Of a DNA stretch of 64,000 nucleotides, positions 1 through 11,600 are shown in pieces. Origin of the DNA: Ischnura elegans (taxonomy: Eukaryota; Arthropoda; Insecta; Odonata; Coenagrionidae). The position numbers and the translations under genes are program-made. Positions within the stretch are counted from its first letter, which is position 1, and every line of letters starts with the position of its first letter. The notes under the pieces were generated by a model. That model was not told the DNA's origin and did not search any database. It saw only the letters and a program-made list of their open reading frames with translations. Where the stretch lies: assembly GCF_921293095.1 (NCBI RefSeq), contig NC_060256.1, forward strand, positions 87,327,851-87,391,850, written 5' to 3'.

Positions 1-119
1 ATGAGACGCAACCAAGAATGATGAAAATCAAATAAATTGACTAAGCGAGTAATGTTCCAAGAAGAGTGGGATGAAACAATATTTTTCACAGTACAAGAAC
101 TGGACAGCCTAATCTGTAA

Positions 120-354
120 AGGTCTGTTTACACAATACATTAACAGGTACGAGTTAATGTCTGTTTGCATGAATGATTTTTGTGAACCAGAACGGAACAT
201 GTACGAATGCATGAACCAAATTAGAACAGGTTCTGTTTTCTGTGCATGCATTTGCACAAGTTTGGTGGTAACACGGTGCATTTTGGCGTTCATTCTCGCA
301 TTCATACATTTAGACATTAACCCATACGTGTTGATGTTCCATGTAAATAGGCCT
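120..354. repeat. 235-bp MITE, copy 1 (PIF/Harbinger-like)
   Basis: Diverged copy of the element at 4055-4289, same length (235 bp) and orientation. The ends are inverted: AGGTCTGTTTACAC on the left, GTAAATAGGCCT on the right. The flanks are TAA on the left and TCA on the right, so the target duplication has decayed by one base. The open frame across it is not a gene, because the second copy shares it. It lies 3' of the kinase exon, probably in intron. Confidence 0.75.
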
Positions 355-624
355 TCAGATCATAAGGTACGACTGTCATGAGGCATAAAGATAATCATCA
401 AAGGACGAGTTGATTGAGATAATGGTAAATGAAGGTATCAAATTATTTATAAAAAACCATCAAGGATGGATAATAGAAGAATTGAGTACATATCAGAAGG
501 TAAGCTGAAAGGAGAGCTGCAACAAACTAATCCCTATATTGCTGGCCTGCAATGAAGTGTGCTCATGCATTCCCTCACTCAAGTGATTCACCTTGGAGGC
601 TTGTTAAGACAGGTGAGGGTAAAT

Positions 625-719
625 AGGCAGCAATTCTTCTGGGTTTCTTCCGTGTTTATCATTTTTACATAACGGTAAAATGGATACACACAGAAGGAAA
701 CCTGGAAGAATTGCTGCCT
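625..719. repeat. Imperfect inverted repeat, about 26-bp arms
   Basis: The left arm (625-650) reads AGGCAGCAATTCTTC outward, and the right arm (693-719) carries GAAGAATTGCTGCCT. The arms are about 40 bp apart. Short GGTGAGGG tracts occur just outside both arms. It could be a small fold-back element. No target duplication is obvious. Confidence 0.6.
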
Positions 720-864
720 ACCGTCATAATCTCTGCAGAAGCCTACTTGAAAAAAGGTGAGGGTAGAGCTCACCTCAGACTAAACAAAAGGGATGTGAAT
801 AACACACATGCAAGGTAGGAAGGTCAGTCTCTTTCCCACCTCAACTTGATGGGGGCCACCTTGC

Positions 865-960
865 AAACTGAGGATTTTTTTTCAGGGGACGTTCATAGCC
901 TTCCTGGGACTACGGGATTTAAACCAGGGACCCTTTGGTCAGAAGCTAAACTCTCCACTC
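865..960 (-). repeat. tRNA-derived SINE fragment, family S1
   Basis: Read on the minus strand this has a Pol III B-box-like segment (CTGGTTTAAATCCC) after an AGCTTCTGACCAAAGGTCC-like stretch, then a short region ending in a T-rich run. Related segments are at 11490-11600 (minus) and 12735-12840 (plus). Dispersed copies indicate a SINE and not a tRNA gene. Confidence 0.5.
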
Positions 961-1644
961 ATCAGGATACTCTACTCTAGCATGCATAAGGGAGCATGTA
1001 AATAATTTGGCAAAAAATAAATAGATCACACTATAAATGGCCAATGGATTAACTAATGACCAATAGACAGCTTCAACCAAATGGTCATAAAACCATTGCA
1101 TGGAAAACGACAATTGAAATACAGAAGATGGATGAGAAGTGGAAAACATTACCACTCTATAAATTCATTAGTTTCTTATTAATTAAAACATTAGCCTAGT
1201 TTGGTATGTCTCCTAGGTTTACATATTTAGATCAGACTTTGATGCAAAATGATAAACCTGAATTCATCATCTTTGAAAGTATACACATCAGAAATCATGA
1301 TTAAAATGATGGACTGATATGTGACATAATAAGTATGAAATATCTTTAGGTGTTGATCCTATCCAAAAAAGCAAGCTTAGCATATACTACTTGGTATACG
1401 CAAGGTGCTACCTGTGTGCTACATATCCTTAGGACAGCAATAGCCTATTGAGTGATGAATCACATCAAATGAGGTCATTCAGCCAGACACAATCAAAATT
1501 TATAAAAAGCATTCAGCAGATGGTCGCGGGAGATATTTAACAAAGAAAATAATTCACCTTCATTCAGAAATACTTTCATAATTTTTTAAATGAAAAAATG
1601 CATAAGTTTTCTGCCCACTTTTCATGAGTTAGTGAAGTTATCAT

Positions 1645-1850
1645 GATGGCCTGATGAAGACAATGGTCGAGGGACAAGTAAAAGGTAGGAACGGAAAAGG
1701 AAGATCTTGAACAAAAGAGATGGAACACTTAAAGAAGGATGTGAAAGAGAAAAAATGTTATAAGGTGTGAAAAAATTAGCTGATAGGAGAATTGAGTGGA
1801 GAGCAGCATCAAACCAATCTTAGGATTGTTGACCATTGATGATGATGAGT
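1645..1850 (+). mobile_element. RTE-like LINE, 3' fragment
   Basis: Matches the 3' end of the element at 40060-42775: the coding stretch around DGLMKTMVEGQ, the short 3' UTR, and the ending GTTGACCA followed by a GATGATGA tail. Only about the last 200 bp are present, as expected for heavy 5' truncation during target-primed integration. Frameshifts remove any coding potential. Confidence 0.75.
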
Positions 1851-4054
1851 GAAGTCACTGGAATTTTTGCACATGAACACATTCTGAGACACCCCACACC
1901 CTTGACAGAAGGAATTTGACCCCCAAAAAGTTCTTGGTATCCAAGGGTTTTTAAATTTTTCTACCACCGCCAACCCTCCATACACCATCTTGCTCAACCA
2001 CCGTATCCCAATTAAAGACAGCCATGAGGTTAACACCCGGGAGAAGAAGATCATCTGGAACAAGCACTCCAACCTGATGCCAGAACGTTCAAGATGACAG
2101 TGACCCTGATAAACAACCCCTTCTCCCACAACCTTCAACATTCCCACTTTCGAACACCCAACCCCATCCTTTCTCTTTGAAGTAGGACATATCTCAGAAC
2201 GAATATGACTGCACATGATGCACTAGAAAATGTTGTTACCTCGACAAAATGTATTGTGCAATAATAAGTTCACCGGAAATACTACCACTTCATATTTAAC
2301 TAAAATGGTCTAAGGAGTTATACTATCAACCAAACACACGAGGTAAATGTGTGGACAAACATGGCGTATAGACAGAGAAGCAGAAACTCAGTAACCCACA
2401 ACACACGAGTAGTCAAAACCCTCAAATTATCTGTGAAAGGGTTCAGGCTGTTGATATTTTGCTGGAGGCAACTTATTGAAAAGCGGAGAAATGGATGCCT
2501 CTTTATTCTTGAATCTCCATTAAAATCGGCATTGAAAAATTGGTGAGCATTCACATGAAGGCCATTTGCGTCCAATATGGGTACTTTCTTCTCCACAGGT
2601 GGGCAATAGCAATTAAATTACTAGCAATAAAGTCATATTTGTGAAAAAGAGATAGCAATTGGTATACATAGAAGTTTCTTCAAGACGGACCACAAGCAGT
2701 AATTTACAAAAAAAGCAAATGGAATCATTGACTTTTTCTTCGATATGGTGACATTATACGCTATAACAGACAGTAGATATCCTCTAAATGCAATACAAAA
2801 CAGCCAAGCAGTGAATATTGTCAGCAGAGAATATACTGAGTAAAAATTTCAATAAGTGGTAAAGGTCCATGTTGGTTCTAAGCAGTTTTATCAAAACAAT
2901 AACCACTGTAGCTTCTCTTATCAAGATCTTTTGATGCTTTGACTTTTCTCTATTAACTCTGGCGATTGGCATGACTCAAATGATTGCTGCTAAGTAAATC
3001 ACTGTATTGGCACACCACGTATCAACCCTTAAACCCTCTTTTGAACTTTTTTTCATTTTCAATCTTCTGGAGTAATCATTCAAGTCTTTACTTCGTCAAA
3101 CCTCTCACCATGAGAGAAATTATTACTCACAATGCATGTAATGGTCCACTAGATATATACCTCTCACAACCTAGTTTCATCTGGAGTGTGACATCTCCAA
3201 TAGGTACATTTCACTGTCTCTCTTTACAGTCATGAGAAATTCAGCAAGCTATTATGAAATATGAATGTTATTTCTGTTCATTCCTTTACATAAGCCCATG
3301 GTATATCTGTTGTACAAGTTTCAAAATTTACTGACTCCTCCTGATTAATGAATGACAATTTCACAAATTTACAATGTTTCCACTAGTGATTCTGCAGAGT
3401 GAAACGTGTGTGTCATCAGATAAGGGATCTTCATACTAAGGTTGCTTGTCTGTCTCCAATTCAAGACAAAATATATGTGAATAATTGGGGAAAAAATAAA
3501 TAATGATCATTCACGAAGAAAGTGAAAATGCTTATGAATAATCATGACACATACACTACAATGCTTCACACTGAACTTCATGAAGAAATGAAGCCTGATT
3601 TTAACAGCAATGTAAAGAAAATCTATCTCAAAGCTACTAAGAATATCACAATAGGCATTTAAGATCAAGGATTTCAATCCATCACGTAAAACTAAAACAA
3701 TACAGAGCAGTGACTTAATTTTGTATGAAAAGTCACAAGCTATAAACGTGAATTATGCGAAACAGACTGGCTTGAAGCATTGATTGACAGAGAAGCAAGG
3801 CAATAGTAAGAAAAAACTGAATAGTAGTTTGAATGATTTACAGGGTGGCATGTGCACAAAGTAATATGAGCAAAGCACACTTGCGACACCATTAAGTCAG
3901 AGACCCAACACTGGATTCACAAGAATAAAATGCTCTTCTTTTATCTTGCTATTAACTCAAGTATTCCCACAAAAGCAAAGAAAATCACTTTTTCAAAGCA
4001 TTAATCATTGTTTGCTATTCCTTAATTTTTATATCCTTTCTAATTTCCTTCTAA
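1851..4054. other. Non-genic stretch, probably kinase intron
   Basis: AT-rich DNA with no recognisable exon. A 135-codon minus-strand frame (1809-2216) overlaps the LINE tail at 1645-1850 and has no family resemblance that I can name, so I do not call it a gene. Short ORFs at 2318-3235 look like chance frames. Confidence 0.5.
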
Positions 4055-4289
4055 AGGCCTGTTTACACGATACATTAACACGTATGAGTTAATGTCTGTT
4101 TGTATGAATGATTTTTGTGGACCGGAACGGAACATGTATGAATGCATGAACCAAATTAGAACAGGTTCTATTTTCCATTCATGCATTCGCACAAGTTGGG
4201 TGGTTACACTGTGCATTTTGGCGTTCATTCTCGCGTTCATACATTTAGACATTACCCCGTATATGTTAATGTACCGTGTAAACAGGCCT
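4055..4289. repeat. 235-bp MITE, copy 2 (PIF/Harbinger-like)
   Basis: The ends are inverted repeats: AGGCCTGTTTACACG on the left and CGTGTAAACAGGCCT on the right, with homology continuing inward. A perfect 3-bp duplication TAA flanks it (4052-4054 and 4290-4292). A TWA duplication plus short TIRs and no coding capacity is typical of PIF/Harbinger MITEs. It is the better preserved of two copies, 3.9 kb apart in the same orientation. Confidence 0.85.
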
Positions 4290-4292
4290 TAA

Positions 4293-6461
4293 GTCCATTC
4301 TCAACTCCTCTAACCACCAATTTGGATAAAAATATGTTTTAATCTATGACAGAGCTTAAATGAATTTACGGTAAAAAAGTCAAACTTAAGTCAATATACA
4401 CATGTATTTTTTTATGCTTGAGGAGCCCTTATTATCGAACTGCCAATCAATCAAAGGAAATGATATATCACCACAATATATAATCTTTTCTAAAATAAAC
4501 CAATATTTCAATTTTTTAAGATCCAAGTCACACAAGTTTTAGCATAGTTTAAATCTCATTAAATTACATTCATAAACAGTACTCTCTGCGGTTTAAAGAA
4601 ACCAATAAGTATGGCTCCCCCAACCTCATAGTTAAAATATTGACAGAAAAATTTGAGAATAATGGGATACTGTTGTTGGTAAATGCAAAGAAAATTGTCG
4701 ACTTTTTTCTGGGAAAAATGACAATTTTAGCTCTGTAATACTATGATCTAATCCTGTGAATTTTTTCATGCTTTAGAACTACATCACTAACACAGCACTT
4801 TCAAAATTAGAATAATAAGCCTACCAAGGCAAGACTTAAGACGTCTAGGAGCTAACTACCTCAACATCATGAAATCGCTACCAACACATTCATTTTCCGA
4901 GTTTTGTTTTCAAAATGAAAAATTTTCCACTGCTTTAGATTACTAGCAGCAATGTTAAGTAGATGTTTGCCTAAGCTTTCAAGGGTTAGCAGAAAGACCT
5001 TTTTCCCAATAAGCAGTACCATACTGAACAGCATGATAGTAATATAGTTATTCACTGCTGCACAAGAAAAGATACATGCTCCTATTGCAAACATGGAATA
5101 CAGAAAATCGACCTTCATATTTTTAGCGTCAAGTCAGATCGCTCAAAACAATAAATGGAGTGAGTGAATGCACATAAACCTAAAACAAATATATATCGGC
5201 ACAAAATGGAAGAATATTTAAGCAAAAATCATCACTAATCAGGTAAGAAACACCAAGTTAATGGTAATTCACTAATGGCGAAGCACATATGGTGAGTATA
5301 ATATAAAAAGATCAAATATTTACAAACTTTTAAGCATATTATGATTCTTGAACCTTGAAACTCATTCAATCTAGGTACTTTTCTTTATAATAACAACCCA
5401 AAATTTAAACGCAGAGATCAACATACTATCAAGTCTTAACAAAAAAAGACATGTATTGAAAAAATCTCAAAGAAACGACATAATTAGGAGAAAAAAGTCT
5501 CACAGCGCAATGAATTTAAGATCTATTTCTTCGCCATTATTGAATCGAAATAGTGTGTTAAATTAATGGCAAGATTCTTTAACAAATTAAGAAACAAAAC
5601 GATTAAACCCAACCGTAAAATCAAATACCGAATGTCGGACTGACTTTCACGAATACAACCCTCGTCCTACTATAATTATATAGGTAGTACTTGGGAATCT
5701 TAAAAAAAAAAAAATTGCATAACCACGGCACCCAGTGATGATTCCAGAACGAAACCAGTCGTATAATGTAAAACACCTAATGCTATTGTCGAGAACCAAA
5801 ATTATCCATAAAACCCTAAATCCATACATTAGGCAAATACAAAATTGATGCTGGCTCGCAGACGCACATGCCTGTCCATTTAAAAACATACTTACCTACT
5901 TCTGCACAACATCTAAAACCAAACGTTCATCACTTTCCTTCACTAACCATGACCAAAACACAATTTTAATGAACGCACACCTTAAAAAGAATTGATCGTA
6001 TTCCTGACAAAATATAACCATAAATACCACCAACTTCTTTGTTGGCTGAATTTCCTCAATAATCATGCCTCCTATTCATAAATATTACACACCTACCCAG
6101 ATATTTCAGTGAAAATTCGCCATATAGGATAATTTTATGCTACGTATACTTCACCTAACCATAATAAAGACAAAATAACAACAACTACAGGCTATGTCCA
6201 AAGTGGAAGCTCCTGTACATATGTCAATGTATGACCTTTTCGGGCATTCGAATGCATTTAAGTCCGCAAATTCTACTATTTTACCACTCTAGTTCCCTCC
6301 AATACAAAACGAATCCCTATATAAATCAAAGATGATGAGTATGTATGAAATGCATGCAAGGCGATCACAAACAGGGTAATTTCCCAGAGCCATAGCTAAA
6401 CAACGGGTATCAATGGGTGGATTGGAAAAAGCGTAATATCTGGAAAATATTCTTAACATAC
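4293..6461. other. Non-genic stretch, intron 1 of the PKC gene
   Basis: This DNA follows the kinase exon donor on the minus strand and is AT-rich. I searched for the next exon, which should resume the C2 domain just after ...DIW, and found none here or further left. I recognise no repeat family in it. Confidence 0.55.
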
Positions 6462-6800
6462 CCATATATCGGAATGATCTCTGTGGGCCAGTTCCTCGAA
6501 GGGAATACTGCAGTTAGCCACAAAAGTGTCCGGTGGGATGGCGGCATCGTGGAAAACAGTCAACCCTAAGTTGACAGCATTTTGCACTTCGGTGGTAAAA
6601 TTTTCATTCCACACGGGGTCACAAGTCTTCGGTTTTGTACTTGAACGATCAAATTGATTTTCATCCACATCTATCGACACATAAGGATCAATTGGTTGAT
6701 CATCAGGTTTACCAAACGCCATAGTATGCCGCTTCTGAAAATCCGTAGGTCTCAAGCCGCAAGCCTCGCATATTTTCAGCTTTACGGTTCCAGTGAACAT
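6462..6800 (-). CDS. Pkc98E: Novel protein kinase C (epsilon/Pkc98E type), first coding exon, C2 domain
   Basis: The exon encodes 113 residues starting MFTG, the same start I recall for fly Pkc98E, followed by an N-terminal C2 domain typical of PKC epsilon/eta. Diagnostic stretches include CEACGLRPTDFQKRH (about residues 11-25), DPYVSIDVDENQFDR, TCDPVWNENF and FHDAAIPPDTFVANC. Novel PKC C2 domains do not bind calcium; they bind protein partners. The full enzyme is a diacylglycerol-activated serine/threonine kinase. I chose ATG 6800-6798 because the upstream frame reaches a stop within a few codons and has only a GTG. The exon ends in phase 0 at ATATGG, followed by the donor GTATGT (6461-6456). 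The C1 and kinase domains are missing, so the rest of the gene must lie to the left. Family assignment is very secure; epsilon type over other novel PKCs is slightly less so. Confidence 0.93.
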
Positions 6801-7012
6801 TGGCGTCGAATGACCCACAACTCAAACAAAACTCTTGCGCAGATATAACAGACCAATTAAGTAACAAAATAATGTGTCAACCGCATAAGGAAACCCTTAA
6901 AATTTCTTCCAAAAACAAGGCTTTCTTGACAGCCATGAAGGTCGATTTTGATAAAAATTCACTGCACTCTAATTAGCTATCCCACAATGCCTTTCGTTAC
7001 GTCAGAACTAAC
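6801..7012. promoter_or_regulatory. Bidirectional promoter/5' UTR between PKC and ISCA2
   Basis: The start codons of two divergent genes are 212 bp apart, so their promoters and 5' UTRs must share this interval unless the kinase has a further upstream non-coding exon. Visible motifs near ISCA2 are TCCCACAATGC (resembling half of a ZNF143/Staf site), TTACGTCA (a CRE/ATF-like site) and AACATGGCGGC, which spans the ISCA2 start codon and fits the YY1/Pho consensus. I see no clear TATA box. Motif assignments are by eye. Confidence 0.6.
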
Positions 7013-7092
7013 ATGGCGGCGCTGTGCAGACGGATGCTACGTAGTATTCCGCCCAATGTCAGAAGTCCTAGTTATCTGGAGAATATTTCTCG
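7013..7092 (+). CDS. ISCA2: ISCA2 exon 1
   Basis: Begins ATGGCGGCGCTG and encodes the presequence ([11 protein letters not shown]...). It ends in phase 2 (CG) before the donor GTAAGA. It is too short to stand out as an ORF. Confidence 0.9.
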
Positions 7093-8138
7093 GTAAGACT
7101 TAATGTTTTTAGATAAATTATATTCTAATCATGATTTTTTTGATTTTGTTATTCACCCAATAGTGGCTTATTGCCATATATCCCCTCTGTTTAAGTGCTG
7201 CGTTCCTTTGTACAAGATTGGATTCAATCTTAAAACACAAGGGAATGGTCCGTGGACCAGCTGTTAAAAGCTTTTTCACCGCCATCTGAGAATCTGAAGA
7301 AGAAGGTTTACTTCATCATCGATTTTATTGTTGGCATTCAATTTAGCTCAAAAATATTCAGAAAATATGGACTTTTTGACAGAAATATTCGTCATTTATT
7401 CATCTTTTAATTCATCATTTCTAATAATTTGTTTAAATAAAAGCATTATGAATGTATTAGTTTGCCAAATTATTGCTCGAATTGCATTTGAAATTCCCGC
7501 TCATTACAGACATTTCAGTCGTTTAAAAAGAAATATTTCTGTGATGTAAAGCTATATTTCATCATATTGTGGTATTACAGGTACTACTCTGCAGTTGGGC
7601 AAACGGAGGTAGTAAAAAATCCTCCCCATCAAAAATCCGAAGGTATTAACATAAGTGACAGCTGCGTGGAAAGAATAAAAGCCATTGCCAAGGATGGACG
7701 ATGTTTACGGGTAACAGTGGAAGGAGGAGGATGTTCCGGATTCCAGTACAAATTCTTTTTGGATAATGAAATATGCGAAGATGACAAGTGAGTATGCTGT
7801 CATGTGTGTGGTGATTTTGTGTCGTGCCTTCTTGTTATTGGGCCATGTTTCAATATTTCTCCGAAACAATTTGTGTTACTGCAGCAATTAGGCGACGGAC
7901 ATTGGCCATTAGGGATATTGATAGTGGATTGTCAATTAATATTATTTATTTTTCCTGTAGGGTATTTGAAAAGGGCGGAGTGAAGGTGGTCATAGATGAA
8001 ACTTCCTTGGACTATATCAAAGGATCCACAATTGACTTTCATTCAGAGCTGATTCGATCTGCTTTCAGGGTGGTTGGTAATCCGCAAGCAGAGCAAGGAT
8101 GCTCCTGTGGCGCTTCTTTTAGCATAAAAATAGAATGA
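7013..8138 (+). CDS. ISCA2: Iron-sulfur cluster assembly 2 (ISCA2), complete, three exons
   Basis: A-type Fe-S scaffold/carrier of the mitochondrial matrix. With ISCA1 and IBA57 it is needed to build [4Fe-4S] clusters for enzymes such as aconitase and lipoate synthase. Exons are 7013-7092, 7581-7787 and 7961-8138, joined by GTAAGA/ACAG and GTGAGT/GTAG sites, and the split codons (Arg27, Lys96) join in frame. The spliced protein has 154 residues, the same as human ISCA2. Residues 1-27 are Arg-rich with few acidic residues, as in a mitochondrial presequence. The three cluster ligands are present: Cys78 in [10 protein letters not shown] and Cys143/Cys145 in the C-terminal GCSCGASF. The whole family domain is intact. 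It is divergent from the PKC gene and is the only plus-strand host gene in the window. Confidence 0.96.
7581..7787 (+). CDS. ISCA2: ISCA2 exon 2
   Basis: Starts after acceptor ATTACAG, completes Arg27, and encodes the N-terminal half of the domain with Cys78. It ends in phase 2 (AA) before donor GTGAGT. Confidence 0.95.
7961..8138 (+). CDS. ISCA2: ISCA2 exon 3
   Basis: Starts after acceptor TTTCCTGTAG, completes Lys96, and encodes the C-terminal half with the paired cysteines. It ends at TGA 8136-8138. Confidence 0.95.
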
Positions 8139-8317
8139 TGAACGTATAGACTCTCTGAAATCCATATATTTTTCATTAAACCATTTTATTGTAGAAGTCT
8201 TCTTCACAAATGGGAAGTTTTCCATATTCTGAATGGCTGTGATGAGTGCATCTAGCATCATGAGATTATTCAATATGTAATACAAGCACAAGTGTAATGA
8301 TATGTACTTAGCAAATG

Positions 8318-8323
8318 AATAAA
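8318..8323 (+). terminator. Candidate ISCA2 polyadenylation signal
   Basis: AATAAA lies about 180 nt after the ISCA2 stop codon, a normal 3' UTR length. A T-rich stretch follows within about 80 nt. Confidence 0.5.
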
Positions 8324-8756
8324 ATGATATTACCAAACTAAGACATCCTGTCTCTGCTGTCTTTCAATCTAATGAAAACGATAATCTTCAGCACTTTTTA
8401 TATTCAGGGTATTATATACCCCAGGAGCCCAGTAAAGTACAGGTGGATCAATGTTACCAGAATACCTTCCTGAGCCAGGGTATGAAAGTCTGAGACTTAC
8501 ATATTACCATGCTCCTTGGGAGGGAAAGGTGCTGTCACAAAATGATCTCAATAATGCCTCCAGGAGGAGGACAGGAATATTTCACACCACCATTAAGGAG
8601 ATGTGAGCTACCAATAGTAAAATTAGATTTGATCTTCGTATAGAGAAAGGTAAGATCATCCTCAAAGATTTGATAATCCTGAGATTCTTGGTAAAAGCCT
8701 TTTTCTCTCTCCGACCCATTCCTTTTTCCATCATCAGAAGTCAACAATCCTAAGCT

Positions 8757-8932
8757 TGGTTTGACTCAGCTCTCCTATCCGCTAGCCTTTTCATAGCAGC
8801 ATATTTCTTCTCTTTTATGTCCTTTAGAACCTGTCCTATGTAACTCATTCAGGGCCGTCCTTAGCCCTTCTTCCCTTCCACCTGTCCTTCAATGATTGCC
8901 TTCATCATGCCTCAGAATGTGGCCAATTCCTT
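8757..8932 (-). mobile_element. RTE-like LINE, 3' fragment
   Basis: On the minus strand this matches the 3' part of the element at 40060-42775, starting in the GHI-LRHD region and passing through the IIEGQVEGK stretch to the end of the coding region. It is frameshifted and non-functional. Confidence 0.65.
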
Positions 8933-10092
8933 TTTCCATCACTCTGTATTTACATTAACTGTAGCTCAATTAAAGCCAAGTGTGGCGTTACAATTGCTGT
9001 TAGCCTTGAAAGGGATGGAAAAAATGATCGTGTGATTCCAATCTAAATGTAACAGTTTTTGGACAACCATTTGATATATAAGTATCTACATATAATACAA
9101 TATCTGTAAAATGTTCGAAGTTGGATTTTTGAAACCCGTTCCGGAAATCCAGTAGATATCTCATGCCACTTGGAAAGTATACCCTGTTATAGGGGCAGAT
9201 CAAGGTACATAATTATTTTGGTGGGCCAGTTCACTACTTCCCTCAATGCCTCTTAGTTAGTGATAACAGTTCAGTGCAACTGCTTAGACAAGTGTCTTGA
9301 AGATATTCTCCAGTTATCTTCAAATGTTGTCTGTTGAAATAGTGAATTGAAAACTTGCTTCTGAGAGCCCCTTTAATGATCACACTCTTTTGTAATTTTT
9401 CCGCTAACGATGGGGGGAGTCACCCCTGCCCTCCAAATTAACCCCCTGAAATGTATTCTTGCCGTTTTGGAGAATATTAAATGGGGTAAGTCATACCATT
9501 AACAACAGTTCCATCAACGGCAATACGGGGCCTGATGTAACAAAAAAATTGGAAAAATCATGAATTTATTTTTGTTTGTTTAAAAATAATAGATGAATAC
9601 CTAAGAACCACTTGTCAACGAATATCATATCTCAGATGCATTATTGCTGAGAGGTACTGCATACTCCCAAAGCACTGTGGCAAGTAACGGAACCCCCCTC
9701 TCCAAAAACCTTGATTCACCCCTCCCATATTGTCGTGTCCTCTCGTGGACAGCTGGACAAGGGGCGACTCAGACTAGGGATCTTGACTGATGATGAGGGA
9801 TTCAGGACTGCGAAGGTGGTCCTCTCGGAGGGACAGTAATGGCGAGAAATGAAAGATACAGAGTTTGCCGCAAGGAGTGTATTTTGAGACGATTGTTGAA
9901 CAAGAGTGATCTCCTCCCTTGGATACTGCGGGTCAATCGTAGAGCTTCCCTTCCACGGCCCTGTGGGCGCCTGCTAAGCGTGTCCCGACTCTTGACGAAG
10001 TGACCTCGAGTGAATGATGCCCGCAGTTTTTAAGGCATCACAGCATCCGACCACCCCCCTCCGTGTGCTATAGAACTTTCTACTGGTGCACC
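8933..10092. other. Non-genic stretch between ISCA2 and PPP1R21
   Basis: No exon recognised. The segment 9720-10030 is richer in G+C than its surroundings and may belong to an unidentified repeat. It has no open frame of note. Confidence 0.4.
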
Positions 10093-10270
10093 ATTCTTTT
10101 CTGAAAAGTGCAAATGCACCAGCAATCAAAAATGCGATTCCCACTGTCAGCAAAATCTGCATATAGTACAGGCATTGTGGCTTTCCTTTCAGAAAAGCGC
10201 ACACTCACAGTCTATCAAAAATGCAATCCCCACTATCAGCACAATCAGCATCGCACAGGCATAAAGGAAA
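10093..10270. repeat. Two-unit tandem duplication of about 88 bp
   Basis: Unit 1 contains TTCTGAAAAG and, further on, ATCAAAAATGCGATTCCCAC. Unit 2 (from about 10181) contains TTTCAGAAAAGC and ATCAAAAATGCAATCCCCAC at the same spacing. On the minus strand both units can encode a hydrophobic stretch like LTVGIAFLI followed by ALFRKE, but the frame is broken between units. No gene is assigned. Confidence 0.6.
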
Positions 10271-10429
10271 GTTCCAGAGACTCACGCAAAAAAAGGTGAA
10301 TAAGATGGATGAAGAGGATGCATAGACCAGAAATGGAATCAACCAAAAGAATAGACACGCATAAAAAAAGTGCGAGAACTTAAACAATATGAATCCCTAC
10401 AAAAATGTTTTTCTGGCTACAGCCTTGCC

Positions 10430-10690
10430 ATCAGATTAGTATATCTGGTGCAGATCTTTCAGGTTATGATGCATCTTCTTATATGTATGTTATTTTATAA
10501 CTTTTTATGTTGATCTCATGTTACCTTTTGCTACCCTTTACTTTATTAACGTGTTAAATAATGCGTATTAATGTTTATATGCTTTTTATATAAACTTAAT
10601 TACGTAACTCTATATCTATATGCTTATTAATGCAACACTTTTTCCGTACATTGGGTTAACACCGGTAAGAGTAAAGAATTATTATTATTA
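10430..10690 (+). repeat. Possible LINE 3' UTR with (ATT)n tail
   Basis: AT-rich sequence without coding potential ending in AGAGTAAAGAATT followed by a run of ATT. Non-LTR retrotransposon 3' ends often look like this. Low confidence because no coding part is attached. Confidence 0.35.
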
Positions 10691-10954
10691 TTTATCACCT
10701 GTACTCAATGCAAATTTTGAAACGTAAAATTACTATTGGTTTCATTCAGTAGAATGTGTTCTGAAAATATGTACCAACCATGGAGGGAAGGAGTCAATCA
10801 CAATTAGTAAACAACAAAAAACCATACGCAGCCATTGCAAATGGACAAGGAGCAGCTGAGAAGTGGCAATATGCTCTGAATGAGTTTAGTCACATCATCA
10901 GCTCGTCAGTGAAAGGTTGAAGACTGTCTCTGAGGAAGTGAGACATAGACAATG

Positions 10955-11145
10955 ACAGCAGGGGAGAAAGCAAGGAATGAGGCCTTTGAAATGTGGTGCA
11001 ACAGAATAATTATGAGGATTAAATGGATACACCAAGTTAGTAATGAGGAAGTCCTAAGAAGAGTTGGAGAGAAGAGAAGCCTCATGAAAACCTTGGCAGG
11101 AAAAGGAACAACCTTATAGGGTATATTTTGAGAAATGCCACTGTT
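10955..11145 (+). mobile_element. RTE-like LINE, 3' fragment
   Basis: Matches the connection region after the RT of the element at 40060-42775: the segment coding for AFEMWCNR, WIHQVSNEEVLRR and EKRSLMKT, then the start of LIGYIL. Both 5' and 3' ends are truncated and it carries frameshifts. Confidence 0.7.
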
Positions 11146-11489
11146 TTCTCGGTCAGATCTAACCCTATTTTACTGTACACACAATTTTTTTCTGAATCAT
11201 GATTTTCACCATGGTACAGCAAACCATTAATTTTCATCCATTCAAATTTTTCATTCAAATTCACCATCAGAAATCCATTCAAATTCATTTAAGGCAAAGA
11301 GCAAATTTTATAGTTTGCAAAGTGCACCAAGGTTGAATTTCACCAAGAAATAATTATTTGGTCCACCAAGGATCTGAGGCCACATAATCCTAACTCCAGT
11401 CAGGTACACTCCCAGATACAGCACCAAGCCTTCTTCCTCCAATGTCAGGGCTGCCCTCCTTTAAAACAATGCAATATTTCAATCCTGCC

Positions 11490-11600
11490 ATGTGAATGTA
11501 GGTGAAATTCATGTGAATTTCTAAGAGAAAAAATTCCCATGCCAGGAATTTAACCACTGAACTTTGGCTTTCCGAGCCACAACGCATATTCAGTCCAGCC
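11490..11600 (-). repeat. tRNA-derived SINE fragment, family S1
   Basis: The reverse complement has GTGGCTCGGAAAGCCAAAG, then GTGGTTAAATTCCTGGC and a TTTTTTCTC run. It aligns with the plus-strand copy at 12735-12840 and less closely with 865-960. Confidence 0.5.

Noticed and set aside
1809-2216. 135-codon minus-strand ORF as a gene
   Set aside because: It starts in a LINE tail, has no recognised domain, no splice context and low-complexity composition.
6801-6818. GTG at 6818 as the kinase start, adding six residues
   Set aside because: No ATG; an in-frame stop is just upstream; the MFTG start agrees with the family.
7824-7960. Upstream part of the plus-strand ORF before ISCA2 exon 3
   Set aside because: It is intron 2 read through; the acceptor TTTCCTGTAG and the homology start at 7961.
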